Shown in pieces: positions 1 to 8,874 of a stretch of DNA of 64,000 bases. The first letter of the stretch is position 1; each line of letters starts with the position of its first letter. Source of the stretch: Pseudomonas sp. MM211 (GTDB lineage Bacteria > Pseudomonadota > Gammaproteobacteria > Pseudomonadales > Pseudomonadaceae); NCBI RefSeq assembly GCF_020386635.1, contig NZ_CP081942.1:3410001-3474000 (forward strand). Reading direction: 5' to 3'. Below the pieces are notes generated by a model. The model searched no databases. It worked only from the letters and a program-made list of their open reading frames with translations, and was not told the DNA's origin. Position numbers and translations under genes: made by a program.

Positions 1-1149
1 CGGCGGCGCCGTCTTCGAACCAGTCCTGCAGGGCGTTGGCCACTTCCTCGGGCGTGCCGACGAAGTCACGGCTGGGCTTCGAGAAACGCAGGGCTACTTC
101 GCGCAGGGTCAGGTTCTCTTCGCGGGCCTGCTGCTTGATGCGGTCGGAGCCGCCTTTCTGGCTGTTGCTACCCAGGTCGCCGAGGTCGGGAAAAGGCGCG
201 TCCAGATCGTGCTTGGAGAAGTCGTAATCGTTGAACGGACGACCCAGCGCAACGATGGCGTCTTCGATGCTCACCAGCTCGACGGCCTGCTGATAGCGGC
301 TTTCCACCTCTTCTGCATCGCGGCCGATGATCGGCCGGATGCCCGGCAGGATGAACAGCTCGTCCGGGTTGCGGCCTGCCTTGGCAGCGCGTTGCTTGAG
401 ATCCGCGTAGTAGGCGCGAGCCTCGCTGAAGGATTCCGGGCTGACGAAAATCGCATCGGCATTCTGCGCAGCGAAGTTGCGGCCATCCTCGGAGGTGCCT
501 GCCTGGAAGATCAGCGGTTGGCCCTGGCGCGAGCGCTGGATGTTCAGCGGGCCCTTGACCTTGAAGAACTCGCCCTGGTGATTAAGGGTGTGGAGTTTTT
601 GCGGGTCGAAGAATTCGCCGCTCTGCTTGTCACGGGTGAAGGCATCGTCTTCCCAAGAGTCCCACAACCCCTTGACCACGTTCACGTGCTCGCGGGCGAT
701 GCGGTAGCGCGTTGCGTGCGGCGGGTGCTCGGCCTTGCCGAAGTTGTCGGCGGTGCCGGACAGCCACGAGGTGACCACGTTCCAGCCGGCACGCCCACCG
801 CTGATGTGATCCAGCGAGGCGAACTGGCGAGCGACCTGGAATGGCTCGGTGTAGCTCACCGTCACGGTGGCGACCAGGCCGATGTTCTCGGTGACCGCAG
901 CCAGCGCCGAGAGGACGGTCAGTGGCTCGAAGCGGTTGAGGTAGTGCGGGCTGGATTTGGCGTGAATGTGCAGGCTGTCGGCGATAAAGGCGAAGTCGAA
1001 CTTGGCGCCCTCGGCCAGCTGTGCCTGCTGCTTGTAGAAGCCGAAATTGACGCTGGCATCGGCCAGCGCGTTCGGGTGGCGCCACTCGCCCCAGCCGTGG
1101 CCGACGCCGTGAATCATCGCGCCAAGTTTGATCTGTCGTTTGCTCATGG
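1..1149 (-). CDS. LLM-class flavin-dependent monooxygenase (NtaA/SnaA/DszA family), C-terminus cut by window edge
   Basis: The frame is open from an ATG at 1149 to the left edge (383 codons, no stop), so the C-terminus is missing. The N-terminus [11 protein letters not shown], the [10 protein letters not shown] segment and [10 protein letters not shown] are typical of bacterial-luciferase-like monooxygenases of the nitrilotriacetate/desulfurisation branch. These use FMNH2 and O2 supplied by a separate reductase. The gene lies 17 bp downstream of the sulfonate-type binding-protein gene on the same strand, so the two are probably co-transcribed. It is a paralogue of the plus-strand gene at 2703. 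The family assignment is firm. A role in oxidising an imported organosulfur compound is inferred from context. No flavin reductase gene is seen in the window. Confidence 0.9.
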
Positions 1150-1166
1150 AAAATGCTCCTGTCGGT

Positions 1167-2150
1167 TTACTGAGGTTGCGCCTGGGCAACTGCTTTGCCC
1201 GGCTGTTCGGCGCGGGCGGCGTTGAAGCTGGGGTCGAAGCCATGTGACACATCCACGGCGCGGGTCAGTACCCCTTCTTCCAGGTAGATGTCAGAGACTT
1301 GTTGCAGGTTGCTGATCACCTCATCGGTGATCTCGGCACGCGAGTGGATGGTTGCCTGGACGGACTCCAGGTGCACCGCGACGGGCAAGCCGGTCACCCG
1401 AGCCTGGGCTTCTGCGTAGGCCTGGTGGTTGTCGTTGGCCCACAGGAAGGCGCGTTCCACGCGCTTGACGAAGTCTTCGAGCTGCACGCGTTTGCCGTCG
1501 ACGGCGTCCTGGGTGGCAGCCAGGTAGAAGTGGTTGGTCAGTAGCTCGTCGCTGTCGCGCAGGATGCGTGCGCCGTTCTGGGTGATGGCGATGGTGGTGT
1601 AGGGATCCCAGGTCGACCAGGCATCAGCGGCGCCGCTTTCCAGGGCACTACGGGCATCGGTGGGCAGCAGGTTGACGAAGGTCACGTCGGAGGTTTTCAG
1701 GCCGGCTTCACGCAGTGCCTTGATCACCAGAAAGTGGCCGACGGAGCCGCGATTGGTGACGATGCGCTGGCCCTTGAGGTCGGCCACGGTTTTCAGCGGT
1801 GAGTCCTTGGGCACCAGGATCGAGGTGGTGTAACGGCCATCACGTTTGATGATTTCCACCACCTTCAGCGGGGCGCCGGCGCCCAGGGCGAATACATAGG
1901 GCGCATCGCCCAGGCCGCCGATATCCACGGCGCCGGCATTCAGCGCTTCGCCGAGCGGAGCAGCAGCGGGAAACTCCGAGAAGTCGATGGTATAGGGCAC
2001 GTCATCGAGTTCGCCTGCTGCTTGCAGCAGCAGTTTGATGGTGGATTTCTGGTTGGCGACGCGCAGCGGTTCGAGGTCAGCCGCGCTGGCGTAGCTGCCC
2101 ATCAGCAGGCTAGCGCCCAGTAGGCTGGCGATCAGGGTGCGGATCAACAT
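1167..2150 (-). CDS. Aliphatic sulfonate-type ABC transporter periplasmic binding protein (SsuA-like)
   Basis: This 327-residue protein has a clear signal peptide ending near SYASAAD, then an SsuA/TauA-type fold: an LRVANQKST start, a [16 protein letters not shown] segment, [15 protein letters not shown] and AWSTWDPYT. The family binds sulfonates or sulfate esters in the periplasm. An AGGAGA ribosome site lies just before the ATG, immediately after the stop of a small upstream ORF. Its cognate permease and ATPase are probably those at 13.4-15.0 kb, because no other SsuBC-like pair lies closer. The C-terminal tail is rich in Ala and Gln. The ligand cannot be read from the sequence. Confidence 0.9.
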   Translation of the reverse strand: MLIRTLIASLLGASLLMGSYASAADLEPLRVANQKSTIKLLLQAAGELDDVPYTIDFSEFPAAAPLGEALNAGAVDIGGLGDAPYVFALGAGAPLKVVEIIKRDGRYTTSILVPKDSPLKTVADLKGQRIVTNRGSVGHFLVIKALREAGLKTSDVTFVNLLPTDARSALESGAADAWSTWDPYTTIAITQNGARILRDSDELLTNHFYLAATQDAVDGKRVQLEDFVKRVERAFLWANDNHQAYAEAQARVTGLPVAVHLESVQATIHSRAEITDEVISNLQQVSDIYLEEGVLTRAVDVSHGFDPSFNAARAEQPGKAVAQAQPQ

Positions 2151-2162
2151 GAGGTGTCTCCT

Positions 2163-2366
2163 TCAGATTGTGTTGGCTGTGGCCTGGCTGCGGGCCAGGC
2201 CGAAGATTTCTGCCATGCGCCGGCGCTGGTTGATGTCGCCTGGACTACCCAGCCATTCGTCCCTAGCGGAGTCGCGGCGGTACTGAGCGGGCAGGCCGTA
2301 AGCACCAATCGGCGGCGGGCAGGGCGGTTGTTTGGGAAGGGAGGCGGCATGTGCCGATTGCCGCAC
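2163..2366 (-). CDS. Small hypothetical protein upstream of the SsuA-like gene
   Basis: This is an open frame of about 67 codons whose exact start is unclear; GTG at 2366 is used here. The C-terminal half is charged and protein-like, with segments such as YRRDSARDEWLG and QRRRMAEIFGL. Its TGA falls immediately before the AGGAGA ribosome site of the binding-protein gene, 12 bp from that ATG, an arrangement typical of translational coupling. I do not recognise a family. A leader or a genuine small protein of the sulfur operon are both possible. Confidence 0.35.
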   Translation of the reverse strand: MRQSAHAASLPKQPPCPPPIGAYGLPAQYRRDSARDEWLGSPGDINQRRRMAEIFGLARSQATANTI

Positions 2367-2588
2367 GTGTGTTGCGAGCCATACAGCGCACGGAGCTGCT
2401 TTTCACCACGTACTGAGGAAATTGTCGTGGTGTCCGCGAGGCGGGCGTCGATGCCCGGCTGGTCGGCAGGCAGTCGCAATCTGGAAAAGACGGTCATGTA
2501 CGGCATGCTCCTGGTGGTCGGTCGTGGAAGACGGCCTCCGCCAGGAAAGGGGTCGGTCTGGGATTGACCTTATCTCTCTAATAAATGC

Positions 2589-2621
2589 CTGTGAAAGTCT
2601 TTCTGGTTCTAAGCTAATTAT
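2589..2621 (-). promoter_or_regulatory. 33-bp conserved element, copy 1 (putative operator of sulfur genes)
   Basis: The plus-strand core GGTTCTAAGCTAATTAT and 16 bases before it recur at 18164-18196 with two mismatches in 33 bp. It sits in the 336-bp divergent gap between the minus-strand small-ORF/SsuA-like/monooxygenase unit and the plus-strand monooxygenase at 2703. Read on the minus strand, both copies are followed by similar ATAAG...GGTC..ATCC sequence. This suggests that the element belongs to minus-strand promoters. A LysR-type regulator (CysB-like, or the one at 18510) is a plausible binder, but this is inference. Nothing else is recognised in the gap. Confidence 0.6.
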
Positions 2622-2702
2622 GTAATTTACTTATCTAATGTATTTTTAAATATCAGTAATAAGTATTTAATGAGGGCTGTGAAAAGGTTTTTGGGATGGG
2701 AT

Positions 2703-4031
2703 ATGAGTAGCAAACGACAGATGAAGCTCGGTGCGGTGCCCATGGGCGTCGGCGGGCCAGGGCGGCATAACCTCTGGCACGATCCGGCGATTCCCGCGGA
2801 TGCCAGCGTGAACATCGACTGGTTTATCGACCTGGCCCGGCAGGCGGAAGCGGCGCTGTTCGACCTGATCTTCATCGTCGACAGCCAGTTCATCACCCCC
2901 GACTCGCCGCCTCATTACCTCAACCGGCTGGAGCCCTTGACGCTGCTCTCCGCGTTGGCCGTCACTACCCGACATATCGGCCTGGTCGGCACCCTGACCA
3001 CCTCCTACAACGAGCCGTTCAACGTCGCCCGCCGACTGGCCTCGCTGGATCTGATCAGCAAGGGGCGCGCCGGCTGGAACGTGGTCACCAGTGGTGATGC
3101 CGGAACTGCCGGCAACTACGGCCGTGACGAGCACTACGATTACGACACCCGCTATGGCCGTGCCCTGGAACACGTGCAGGTGGTGCAGAAGCTGTGGCAG
3201 TCCTACGAGGACGATGCGCTGCCGCGTGACCGCGAAACCGGGCAGTTTCTTGATCGCTCCAAGCTGCACCGCACCGATCATAAGGGCGAGTATTTTTCGG
3301 TGGTCGGGCCGCTGAACATCCAGCGCTCGCCCCAAGGCCAGCCAGTGATCTTTCAGGCGGGCGACTCCCGGCAGGGTCGCGATCTGGGCGCTGGCATTGC
3401 CGATGTGGTGTTTACCCACGCGCCGAGCGTGGAGAAGGGCCAGGCCTTCTACCGCGACATCAAGGAGCGCGCGCAGCAACAGGGCCGCGACCCGGACGCG
3501 ATCATCATCCTGCCCGGCGCTCAGATCTATATCGGCGATAACGACGAGCAGGCCCGCGAGATCGAACGGCATTACCACGACATCGACCACAGCTTCGAAC
3601 AGGCCGTGGCCGAGTTCGGGCGCTCCTTCGGCTGGCATGATTTCCGCCAGTACGATCTCGATGCCCCGTTCCCGGTCGAGGCTCTGGAATTTGCCCGCAG
3701 CAGCTTCTACACCGCCGCCAAGGCCGCTACCGACCAGGCCGTCAGCAAGGGCTGGACGCTACGTCAGGCGGTTGCCAACGGCCTGACGCTCAGGCCAAAC
3801 GGCTTCGTCGGCTCGGCCGAAACCGTGGCCAATGAAATGATCCGCTGGTTCGAAGCCCGGGCGCTGGATGGCTTCAACATCTACATCGGCCACCCGGAGC
3901 AGTTCAGGCGCTTCACCGAAGAGGTGGTGCCGATCCTGCAGGAGCGTGGGGTCTATCGTCGCCAGTACGAAGGCAGCACCTTGCGTGAGAGCCTGGGGCT
4001 GGCGATTCCTGCTAACCGACGTTCGTCGTGA
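2703..4031 (+). CDS. LLM-class flavin-dependent monooxygenase (NtaA/SnaA/DszA family)
   Basis: This complete 442-residue luciferase-like monooxygenase has [31 protein letters not shown] and HVQVVQKLW, and a C-terminal GFVGSAETVANEM segment with the usual nucleotide-site glycine. The ATG at 2703 is chosen because MSSKRQMKLG aligns with the start of the paralogue at 1149; an in-frame ATG at 2670 exists. Members oxidise nitrilotriacetate, sulfones or related substrates with FMNH2 supplied in trans. The gene overlaps the downstream deaminase-like gene by 4 bp (ATG/TGA). Organosulfur oxidation is inferred from the neighbouring sulfonate-type transport genes. Confidence 0.9.
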   Translation: MSSKRQMKLGAVPMGVGGPGRHNLWHDPAIPADASVNIDWFIDLARQAEAALFDLIFIVDSQFITPDSPPHYLNRLEPLTLLSALAVTTRHIGLVGTLTTSYNEPFNVARRLASLDLISKGRAGWNVVTSGDAGTAGNYGRDEHYDYDTRYGRALEHVQVVQKLWQSYEDDALPRDRETGQFLDRSKLHRTDHKGEYFSVVGPLNIQRSPQGQPVIFQAGDSRQGRDLGAGIADVVFTHAPSVEKGQAFYRDIKERAQQQGRDPDAIIILPGAQIYIGDNDEQAREIERHYHDIDHSFEQAVAEFGRSFGWHDFRQYDLDAPFPVEALEFARSSFYTAAKAATDQAVSKGWTLRQAVANGLTLRPNGFVGSAETVANEMIRWFEARALDGFNIYIGHPEQFRRFTEEVVPILQERGVYRRQYEGSTLRESLGLAIPANRRSS

Positions 4032-4495
4032 GTTTGCCTTTCGAGGCATCTGCAGGCCCTGAGTACTTCATGTCGCTCGCCTTGGCTGAAGGGCGGCAAG
4101 CTTTACCGGCGTGCTTGCCGAACCCGCCGGTCGGCTGCGTGTTGGTTCGAGAGGGCCGCGTCGTCAGCCGAGGCCACACCCAGGCGCCTGGCCAGCATCA
4201 TGCCGAAGCAATGGCCCTGGCCCAACTGCCAGCGAGAAGTCAGCAGGGCCTGACGGCTTACGTCACCCTGGAACCCTGCTCGTTTCATGGCCGTACGCCG
4301 TCATGCGCGCAGGCCTTGGTCAGTCAGGGTATCGAACGGGTATTCATCGCCATGCTGGATCCCGATCCGAGAAATGCAGGGGCCGGCGCCCGAATACTTG
4401 TTGACGCCGGGATTGAGGTCGTCATCGGGGTCAGCGCTGACGAAGCTGAACGCGATCTGCGGGAGTACCTGGTGTGTATTGCTACGGATGCGTGA
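4028..4495 (+). CDS. Stand-alone RibD-type cytidine/deoxycytidylate deaminase-family protein
   Basis: This 155-residue protein matches only the N-terminal deaminase domain of RibD. It has PNPPVGCVLV, the zinc motif HAEAMAL (His-Ala-Glu), and TLEPCSFHGRTPSC containing the PC..C zinc ligands and the GRTP signature of the pyrimidine deaminase of riboflavin synthesis. The C-terminal reductase domain of bifunctional RibD is absent. It overlaps the upstream monooxygenase gene by 4 bp, so it is co-translated with an FMN-dependent enzyme. It may boost riboflavin/FMN supply, or it may have been recruited to deaminate another heterocycle. The family is secure and the role is not. Confidence 0.85.
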   Translation: MSLPFEASAGPEYFMSLALAEGRQALPACLPNPPVGCVLVREGRVVSRGHTQAPGQHHAEAMALAQLPARSQQGLTAYVTLEPCSFHGRTPSCAQALVSQGIERVFIAMLDPDPRNAGAGARILVDAGIEVVIGVSADEAERDLREYLVCIATDA

Positions 4496-4506
4496 CATGA
4501 GCTGTT

Positions 4507-4794
4507 TTAGACGTTTCTGCTTTCCAGCCGCTGCGCCGCTCGCAGTGTTGCCTGACGGCGGCGCTCGATAAACCTCGCACTTTGCTCGCGCACCCGCGCC
4601 ACCAGCGCTGGAGTAGCAGTGCGCGGCGAGCCGGATGAGTAGGGTGGTTCTGGGTCGTATTCCATTTGCAGCTGTATGGCCTGGGCTTGCTCGTTACCGG
4701 CGATCTCGGCAACCACGTTCAGGGCAAAGTCGATGCCGGATGTGACGCCTGCACCCGTGATCCGGTTGCGGTCGCGCACCACTGACGGGCTTAC
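4507..4794 (-). pseudogene. Truncated DJ-1/PfpI (isonitrile hydratase-like) gene, C-terminal remnant
   Basis: About 95 codons encode the C-terminal part of a DJ-1/PfpI amidotransferase-like protein: RDRNRITGAGVTSGIDFAL, then a PEPPYSSGSP segment and a basic tail. The nucleophile-elbow Cys and the whole N-terminal half are missing. The frame is closed upstream by a TGA that coincides with the end of the phosphatase gene at 4795, so no intact start exists. This looks like a deletion remnant joined directly to the neighbouring gene. Confidence 0.7.
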
Positions 4795-5391
4795 TCATGG
4801 CCGCTCCATGGTGCTAAGCGCCGGTTCAAGGGAGGCCAACGGCAGGCTCACTTGCAGCGCACAGATCGCTGCGTTGTCCAGTTGCCAGTCGAACAAGTCG
4901 TGGTGATCGCCCCGTGCGATGGCGCGGATGACCTTGGCCACGAAGCCGTGGGCGACCAGCAGCACGGTAGCGTCGGCATAGTGCTCGAGCAGCCGCGTCA
5001 GGCCCGTATGAGCGCGGGCGAATACTGCGGCGATGGTTTCGCCGCCGTCGGGCGCCGCGTGCCATTGGCGGGTGATGTTTCTCGCCCACAGGTCGGGAAA
5101 GGCCGTGCGCGCTTCGTCCTGAGTGAGACCTTCGAACACACCCACATTGCGCTCGCGGAACGCGTCGTCCGTGATTACCGCGGCTGCCGTGTCATGACGC
5201 AAAACCTCTGCGGTCTGGCGAGCGCGGAGCAGTGGGGAGCTGATCACTACGTCGATGCTGTCGGGTAACTGGGCTCGCAGCCTTTGCGCTTGAGCGATGC
5301 CGGCGTCGTTCAAGGGTGGATCGAGGGCGCCGAGGTAGCGATGCTCGAGGTTGAATGCCGTTTGCCCGTGGCGCACCAGTAACAGTTTCAT
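4795..5391 (-). CDS. Histidine phosphatase family protein (phosphoglycerate mutase-like)
   Basis: This 198-residue protein starts with [11 protein letters not shown], the RHG catalytic motif of the histidine phosphatase superfamily. It also has SSPLLRARQTAEVL (second Arg), a FEGLT segment and a late LLVAHGFV containing the second catalytic His. Family members dephosphorylate small phosphoesters such as alpha-ribazole phosphate or sugar phosphates; the substrate cannot be told. It overlaps the ABC ATPase gene upstream by 4 bp, so it is the last gene of the dipeptide-type ABC operon. Its downstream edge abuts the DJ-1 remnant. Confidence 0.85.
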   Translation of the reverse strand: MKLLLVRHGQTAFNLEHRYLGALDPPLNDAGIAQAQRLRAQLPDSIDVVISSPLLRARQTAEVLRHDTAAAVITDDAFRERNVGVFEGLTQDEARTAFPDLWARNITRQWHAAPDGGETIAAVFARAHTGLTRLLEHYADATVLLVAHGFVAKVIRAIARGDHHDLFDWQLDNAAICALQVSLPLASLEPALSTMERP

Positions 5392-7022
5392 GCCGCGGCG
5401 CTCGCGCGCTGCCGGCCCGGAATGGCGGCGATCAGTTCACGGGTGTAGTCGCTGGCCGGATGATCGAACACCTGGCTTACCGGGCCTTGCTCGATCATCT
5501 TGCCGTTGCGCAGCACCAGCACCTGATCGGCGACGTTGGCCACTACGGACAGGTCGTGGGACACCAGCACGTAGGCGATGCCCAGCTCGCGCTGCAGTTC
5601 GAGGAGCAGGTCGAGGATCTGTGCCTGCACCGAGACATCCAGCGCCGAGACTGGTTCGTCGAGCAGCAGCAGGTCCGGCTTGAGTGCCAGGGCACGGGCA
5701 ATGGCGACGCGCTGGCGCTGACCGCCGGAGAGCTCGCGGGGCAGGCGATCCAGGTAGCTGATCGGCAGATGCACGCGGCTGATCAGCTCGCGGGCGGCCT
5801 GCTCCAGTGCCGGCCCCTTGAGCAAGCCGAAAGACACCAGTGGCTCGACGATGCTGTCGAAGATGGTGAAGCGCGGGTCTAGGGCGGCGAAGGGATTCTG
5901 CTGTACCAGCTGCATGCGCTGGCGTAGCGGGCGAAAGGCGCGCCAGCTGAGGTCGGTGATGTCCTGCTGTTCGAACAGCACGCGGCCCTGGCTGGGTTTC
6001 TCCAGGCCCAAAGCGATACGCAGTGCGGTGCTCTTGCCCGATCCGGACTCGCCGACGATGGCCAGGGTCTGGCCGGGGTAGACCTGCAGGCTGAGGTCTT
6101 CCAGCGCCACGAAGCTGCTGTCCTCGCCCTTGACCCGTGGCAGGGCGAAGCGCTTGCCGACGTTGTGCAGGCTGAGGATCGGCGTGGCATCGGCTGCAAT
6201 CTGCTCGTGTGCTCGCACCTTGCGGCGGTTGGAAAAGGCCGGTGCAGCGGCGATCAGCGCGCGGGTGTAATCATGTTGAGGCGCCGTGAGGATCTGCTTC
6301 GGCGGGCCCTGTTCGACCAGTTCGCCTTGTTTCATCACCAGGATGCGGTTGGCACGATCCGTGGCCACGCCGAGGTCGTGGGTGATGATCAGCAGGGAAA
6401 TGCCACGCTCGGCGACCAGGCGTTGCAGGTGGTCGAGGATGCGCCGTTGCACGGTGACGTCCAGCGCGCTGGTCGGCTCGTCGGCGATGATCAGCCGCGG
6501 GTTGCCAGCCAGGGCAATGGCGATCAGTACCCGCTGACGCATGCCGCCGGAGAGCTCGTGTGGGTACTGGTGGGCGCGCAACAGCGGCTTGTCCAGACCG
6601 ACCTGTTCCAGCAGCTCGATCACGTCGGCATCGACACCGGGGTAGCGCCGACCCTGGGCGAGAATCAGCGCTTCGCCGATCTGCTTGCCGATGCGCAGAG
6701 TCGGGTTGAGGCTGACCATCGGGCCCTGTGGCACCAGGCCGATGGTCCGTCCACGCAGGCCGCGCTTCTGCCGTTCGCTGGCGTGGGTCAGGTCGACGCC
6801 ATCGACGTGCAGCTCTCCAGCGGTGATCGCTGCGCTGTCGGGCAGCAGGCCGAGAATGGCGTTGGCCAGGGTCGACTTGCCCGAACCGGACTCCCCGACG
6901 ATGGCCACCGTTTCACCCTGGGCGACGGAAAAAGACAGGCCTTTCACCGCATCGGTGGTCTGCCCGGCGGAGCGATAGCTGACGGCCAGGTTGCGGATGT
7001 CGATCAGTGCGCTGCTGCTCAT
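5388..7022 (-). CDS. ABC transporter ATP-binding protein with two fused nucleotide-binding domains (DppDF/GsiA type)
   Basis: These 544 residues hold two complete ABC ATPase domains. The first has [20 protein letters not shown] and ADEPTSALD. The second has [26 protein letters not shown] and [10 protein letters not shown]. Each is followed by an oligopeptide-transporter-type C-terminal segment ([20 protein letters not shown]). The single polypeptide would energise the permease pair encoded just upstream. The ATG at 7022 overlaps the permease stop (ATGA); a longer frame up to 7301 is only read-through of the permease region. The substrate is probably a peptide, opine or other small organic molecule. 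Confidence 0.93.
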   Translation of the reverse strand: MSSSALIDIRNLAVSYRSAGQTTDAVKGLSFSVAQGETVAIVGESGSGKSTLANAILGLLPDSAAITAGELHVDGVDLTHASERQKRGLRGRTIGLVPQGPMVSLNPTLRIGKQIGEALILAQGRRYPGVDADVIELLEQVGLDKPLLRAHQYPHELSGGMRQRVLIAIALAGNPRLIIADEPTSALDVTVQRRILDHLQRLVAERGISLLIITHDLGVATDRANRILVMKQGELVEQGPPKQILTAPQHDYTRALIAAAPAFSNRRKVRAHEQIAADATPILSLHNVGKRFALPRVKGEDSSFVALEDLSLQVYPGQTLAIVGESGSGKSTALRIALGLEKPSQGRVLFEQQDITDLSWRAFRPLRQRMQLVQQNPFAALDPRFTIFDSIVEPLVSFGLLKGPALEQAARELISRVHLPISYLDRLPRELSGGQRQRVAIARALALKPDLLLLDEPVSALDVSVQAQILDLLLELQRELGIAYVLVSHDLSVVANVADQVLVLRNGKMIEQGPVSQVFDHPASDYTRELIAAIPGRQRASAAA

Positions 7023-7921
7023 CGCTGGGTCTCCTCGAGGGTGCGGGCGATATGGTTGAGGCTGAACACCACGGCCACCACGAACAGCCCGGGCAGCAGT
7101 GACACCCAGGGTGCGGTGATCAGGAAGTGGCGACCGTTGGCGATCAGCGTGCCCCATTCCGCGGCCGGTGGCGCGGCGCCGAAACCGAGGAACGACAGCC
7201 CGGCGGTGGCCAGGATGGCCGCGCCGAAGTCCAGAGTAGCCAGTACCGCTACCGGGCCCCAGGCGTTGGGCAGAATGTGCCGCAGAAGAGTGCGGCCCCA
7301 ACTGGCGCCACCCAGGCGTGCGGCCTCGACATAGGGCAGCGTCTTGACGCGCAGCACTTCGGCGCGGGTGGTGCGGGCGAAGCCGGGGATGATGCCCACG
7401 CCCACGGCAATCGCCACCGGGATGGTGCCGAAGCCGATAGCGGTGACGATGGCCAGCGCCAGCAGCAGCCCGGGCAGGGCCAGCAATACATCGACGAAAC
7501 GCATGATCACCGCATCGATACGCCCGCCGGCGAAGCCCGATAGCACGCCGAGGCCGAGCCCGCCGAACAGGGCGATGCCCACCGCCAGCAAAGCGGCCTG
7601 TACCGACAGGCTGGAGCCGTAGACCACACGGGTGTAGAGGTCGCGGCCCAGCTCATCGGTGCCGAACCAGTGCAGCGCGTTGGGCGCGGTGAGTTTGTCC
7701 GTTGGCGACGTCGCGTAGGGATCGAAGCCTGTCAGCAGTTGCGGCACCAGTGCCGCTACCAGGGCGAACAGCACCACCGCCAGTGCCAGGCTGAAGCCCG
7801 GTTTGCGCAGCAACGGGCGTAGCGCCGCAGTGGCCCGTTGCAGGCGGCTGCGACGGCGCCAGGTCAACGACACGCTGGCCGGTGAATGAGACAACGAGGA
7901 AAGGCGGCTATCGGCATTCAT
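7019..7921 (-). CDS. Dipeptide/oligopeptide-type ABC transporter permease (DppC-like)
   Basis: This is a 300-residue permease with an N-terminal cytoplasmic stretch and then a first membrane helix (LALAVVLFALVAALVPQLL). It has HWFGTDELGRDLYTRVVYGS, the DppC/OppC signature, and the EAA-type loop EAARLGGASWGRTLLRHILPN. About six membrane segments are visible. It forms the inner-membrane channel with the DppB-like protein encoded immediately upstream (2 bp apart). The ATG at 7921 was chosen as the first in-frame Met after that gene's stop. Confidence 0.92.
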   Translation of the reverse strand: MNADSRLSSLSHSPASVSLTWRRRSRLQRATAALRPLLRKPGFSLALAVVLFALVAALVPQLLTGFDPYATSPTDKLTAPNALHWFGTDELGRDLYTRVVYGSSLSVQAALLAVGIALFGGLGLGVLSGFAGGRIDAVIMRFVDVLLALPGLLLALAIVTAIGFGTIPVAIAVGVGIIPGFARTTRAEVLRVKTLPYVEAARLGGASWGRTLLRHILPNAWGPVAVLATLDFGAAILATAGLSFLGFGAAPPAAEWGTLIANGRHFLITAPWVSLLPGLFVVAVVFSLNHIARTLEETQR

Positions 7922-7923
7922 GG

Positions 7924-8874
7924 TCAGGACACCTTTGGCGCATGGGCGATGCGCGGATCGAGGTAGGGGTAGAGCAGGTCGACGATCAGGTTCACCAGCA
8001 CAAAGGCGGCGGCTGACACGGCGACGATCGCCAGCACCACCGGAATGTCCTGGCGCAGTACCGCCTCCTGAGCGAGGCGGCCGACACCGTTGCGGGCGAA
8101 GATGGTCTCCACCAGCACCGCGCCGGATACCGTGTTGCCCACCTGCAGGCCGATCAGGGTGAGGATCGGCAGGGCGGCGTTCTTGAAACCGTGGCGGGCC
8201 TGCACCTGCCAGCGGCTCAGGCCCTTGGCATAGGCCGTGGCGATATAGGGTTCCTGCCATACGCCCTGAAAGCCGCGTTGCAGTACCTGGGCGTACACCG
8301 CCGCACTGGGGATCGCCAGGGTCACGGCCGGCAGGATCAGGCTGTCGAAGCCGCGGCTACCGGTGGCCGGGAACCAGCCGAGGCTGAAGGCGAACACCTG
8401 TATCAGCAGCAGGCCCATCCAGAACACCGGCACCGAAAAGCCCAGGGAAGGCAGGCGGGCCAGCGCCACTTTCAGGGGCTGCCAGCGCACGTAGGCCGTC
8501 AGGTAGGCCAGGCCGATACCGCCGATCATCGACAGCACGATGGCCAGGCCGGCCAACGACAGGGTCTGCGGCAGGCGCTCGACGAGCAGTTCGCTGACCG
8601 GGCGGTTGAGCGACAGCGATTGCCCGAAGTCGCCCTGAATCGCGCCCCAGAGCAAGCTGAAGTACTGCTCGAAAATGCCCTTGTCCAGGCCGTAGTAGGC
8701 CTGCGCCTTGGCCAGGTCTTCTGGCGACAGCGCATCGGCCTCCATGCCCGAGGCGCTGAGCATGATCGACAGGGTGTCACCCGGCAGCAGGTAGAGGATG
8801 AAGTAGGTGATGCTGTAGGCACCCCATAGCACCAGCAGCGCCTGGCCGACCCGGCCGATCAGGTAGCGGTTCAT
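7924..8874 (-). CDS. Dipeptide/oligopeptide-type ABC transporter permease (DppB-like)
   Basis: This 316-residue protein has the DppB start MNRYLIGRVGQALLVLWGAYS and the YFILYLLPGD motif. It also has YGLDKGIFEQYFSLLWGAIQGDFGQSLS, and an EAA-like loop near TAYAKGLSRWQVQARHGFKN. Six membrane helices are evident. It overlaps the stop of the binding-protein gene by 4 bp. Together with the DppC-like and double-ATPase genes it makes a complete importer. Confidence 0.92.
   Translation of the reverse strand: MNRYLIGRVGQALLVLWGAYSITYFILYLLPGDTLSIMLSASGMEADALSPEDLAKAQAYYGLDKGIFEQYFSLLWGAIQGDFGQSLSLNRPVSELLVERLPQTLSLAGLAIVLSMIGGIGLAYLTAYVRWQPLKVALARLPSLGFSVPVFWMGLLLIQVFAFSLGWFPATGSRGFDSLILPAVTLAIPSAAVYAQVLQRGFQGVWQEPYIATAYAKGLSRWQVQARHGFKNAALPILTLIGLQVGNTVSGAVLVETIFARNGVGRLAQEAVLRQDIPVVLAIVAVSAAAFVLVNLIVDLLYPYLDPRIAHAPKVS

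Noticed and set aside
2622..2702. FMN riboswitch ahead of the flavin monooxygenase
   Set aside because: The AT-rich leader has none of the conserved RFN element sequences.
7023..7301. N-terminal extension of the double ABC ATPase
   Set aside because: It reads the permease gene in another frame; the ATG at 7022 overlaps the permease stop in the usual ATGA fashion.
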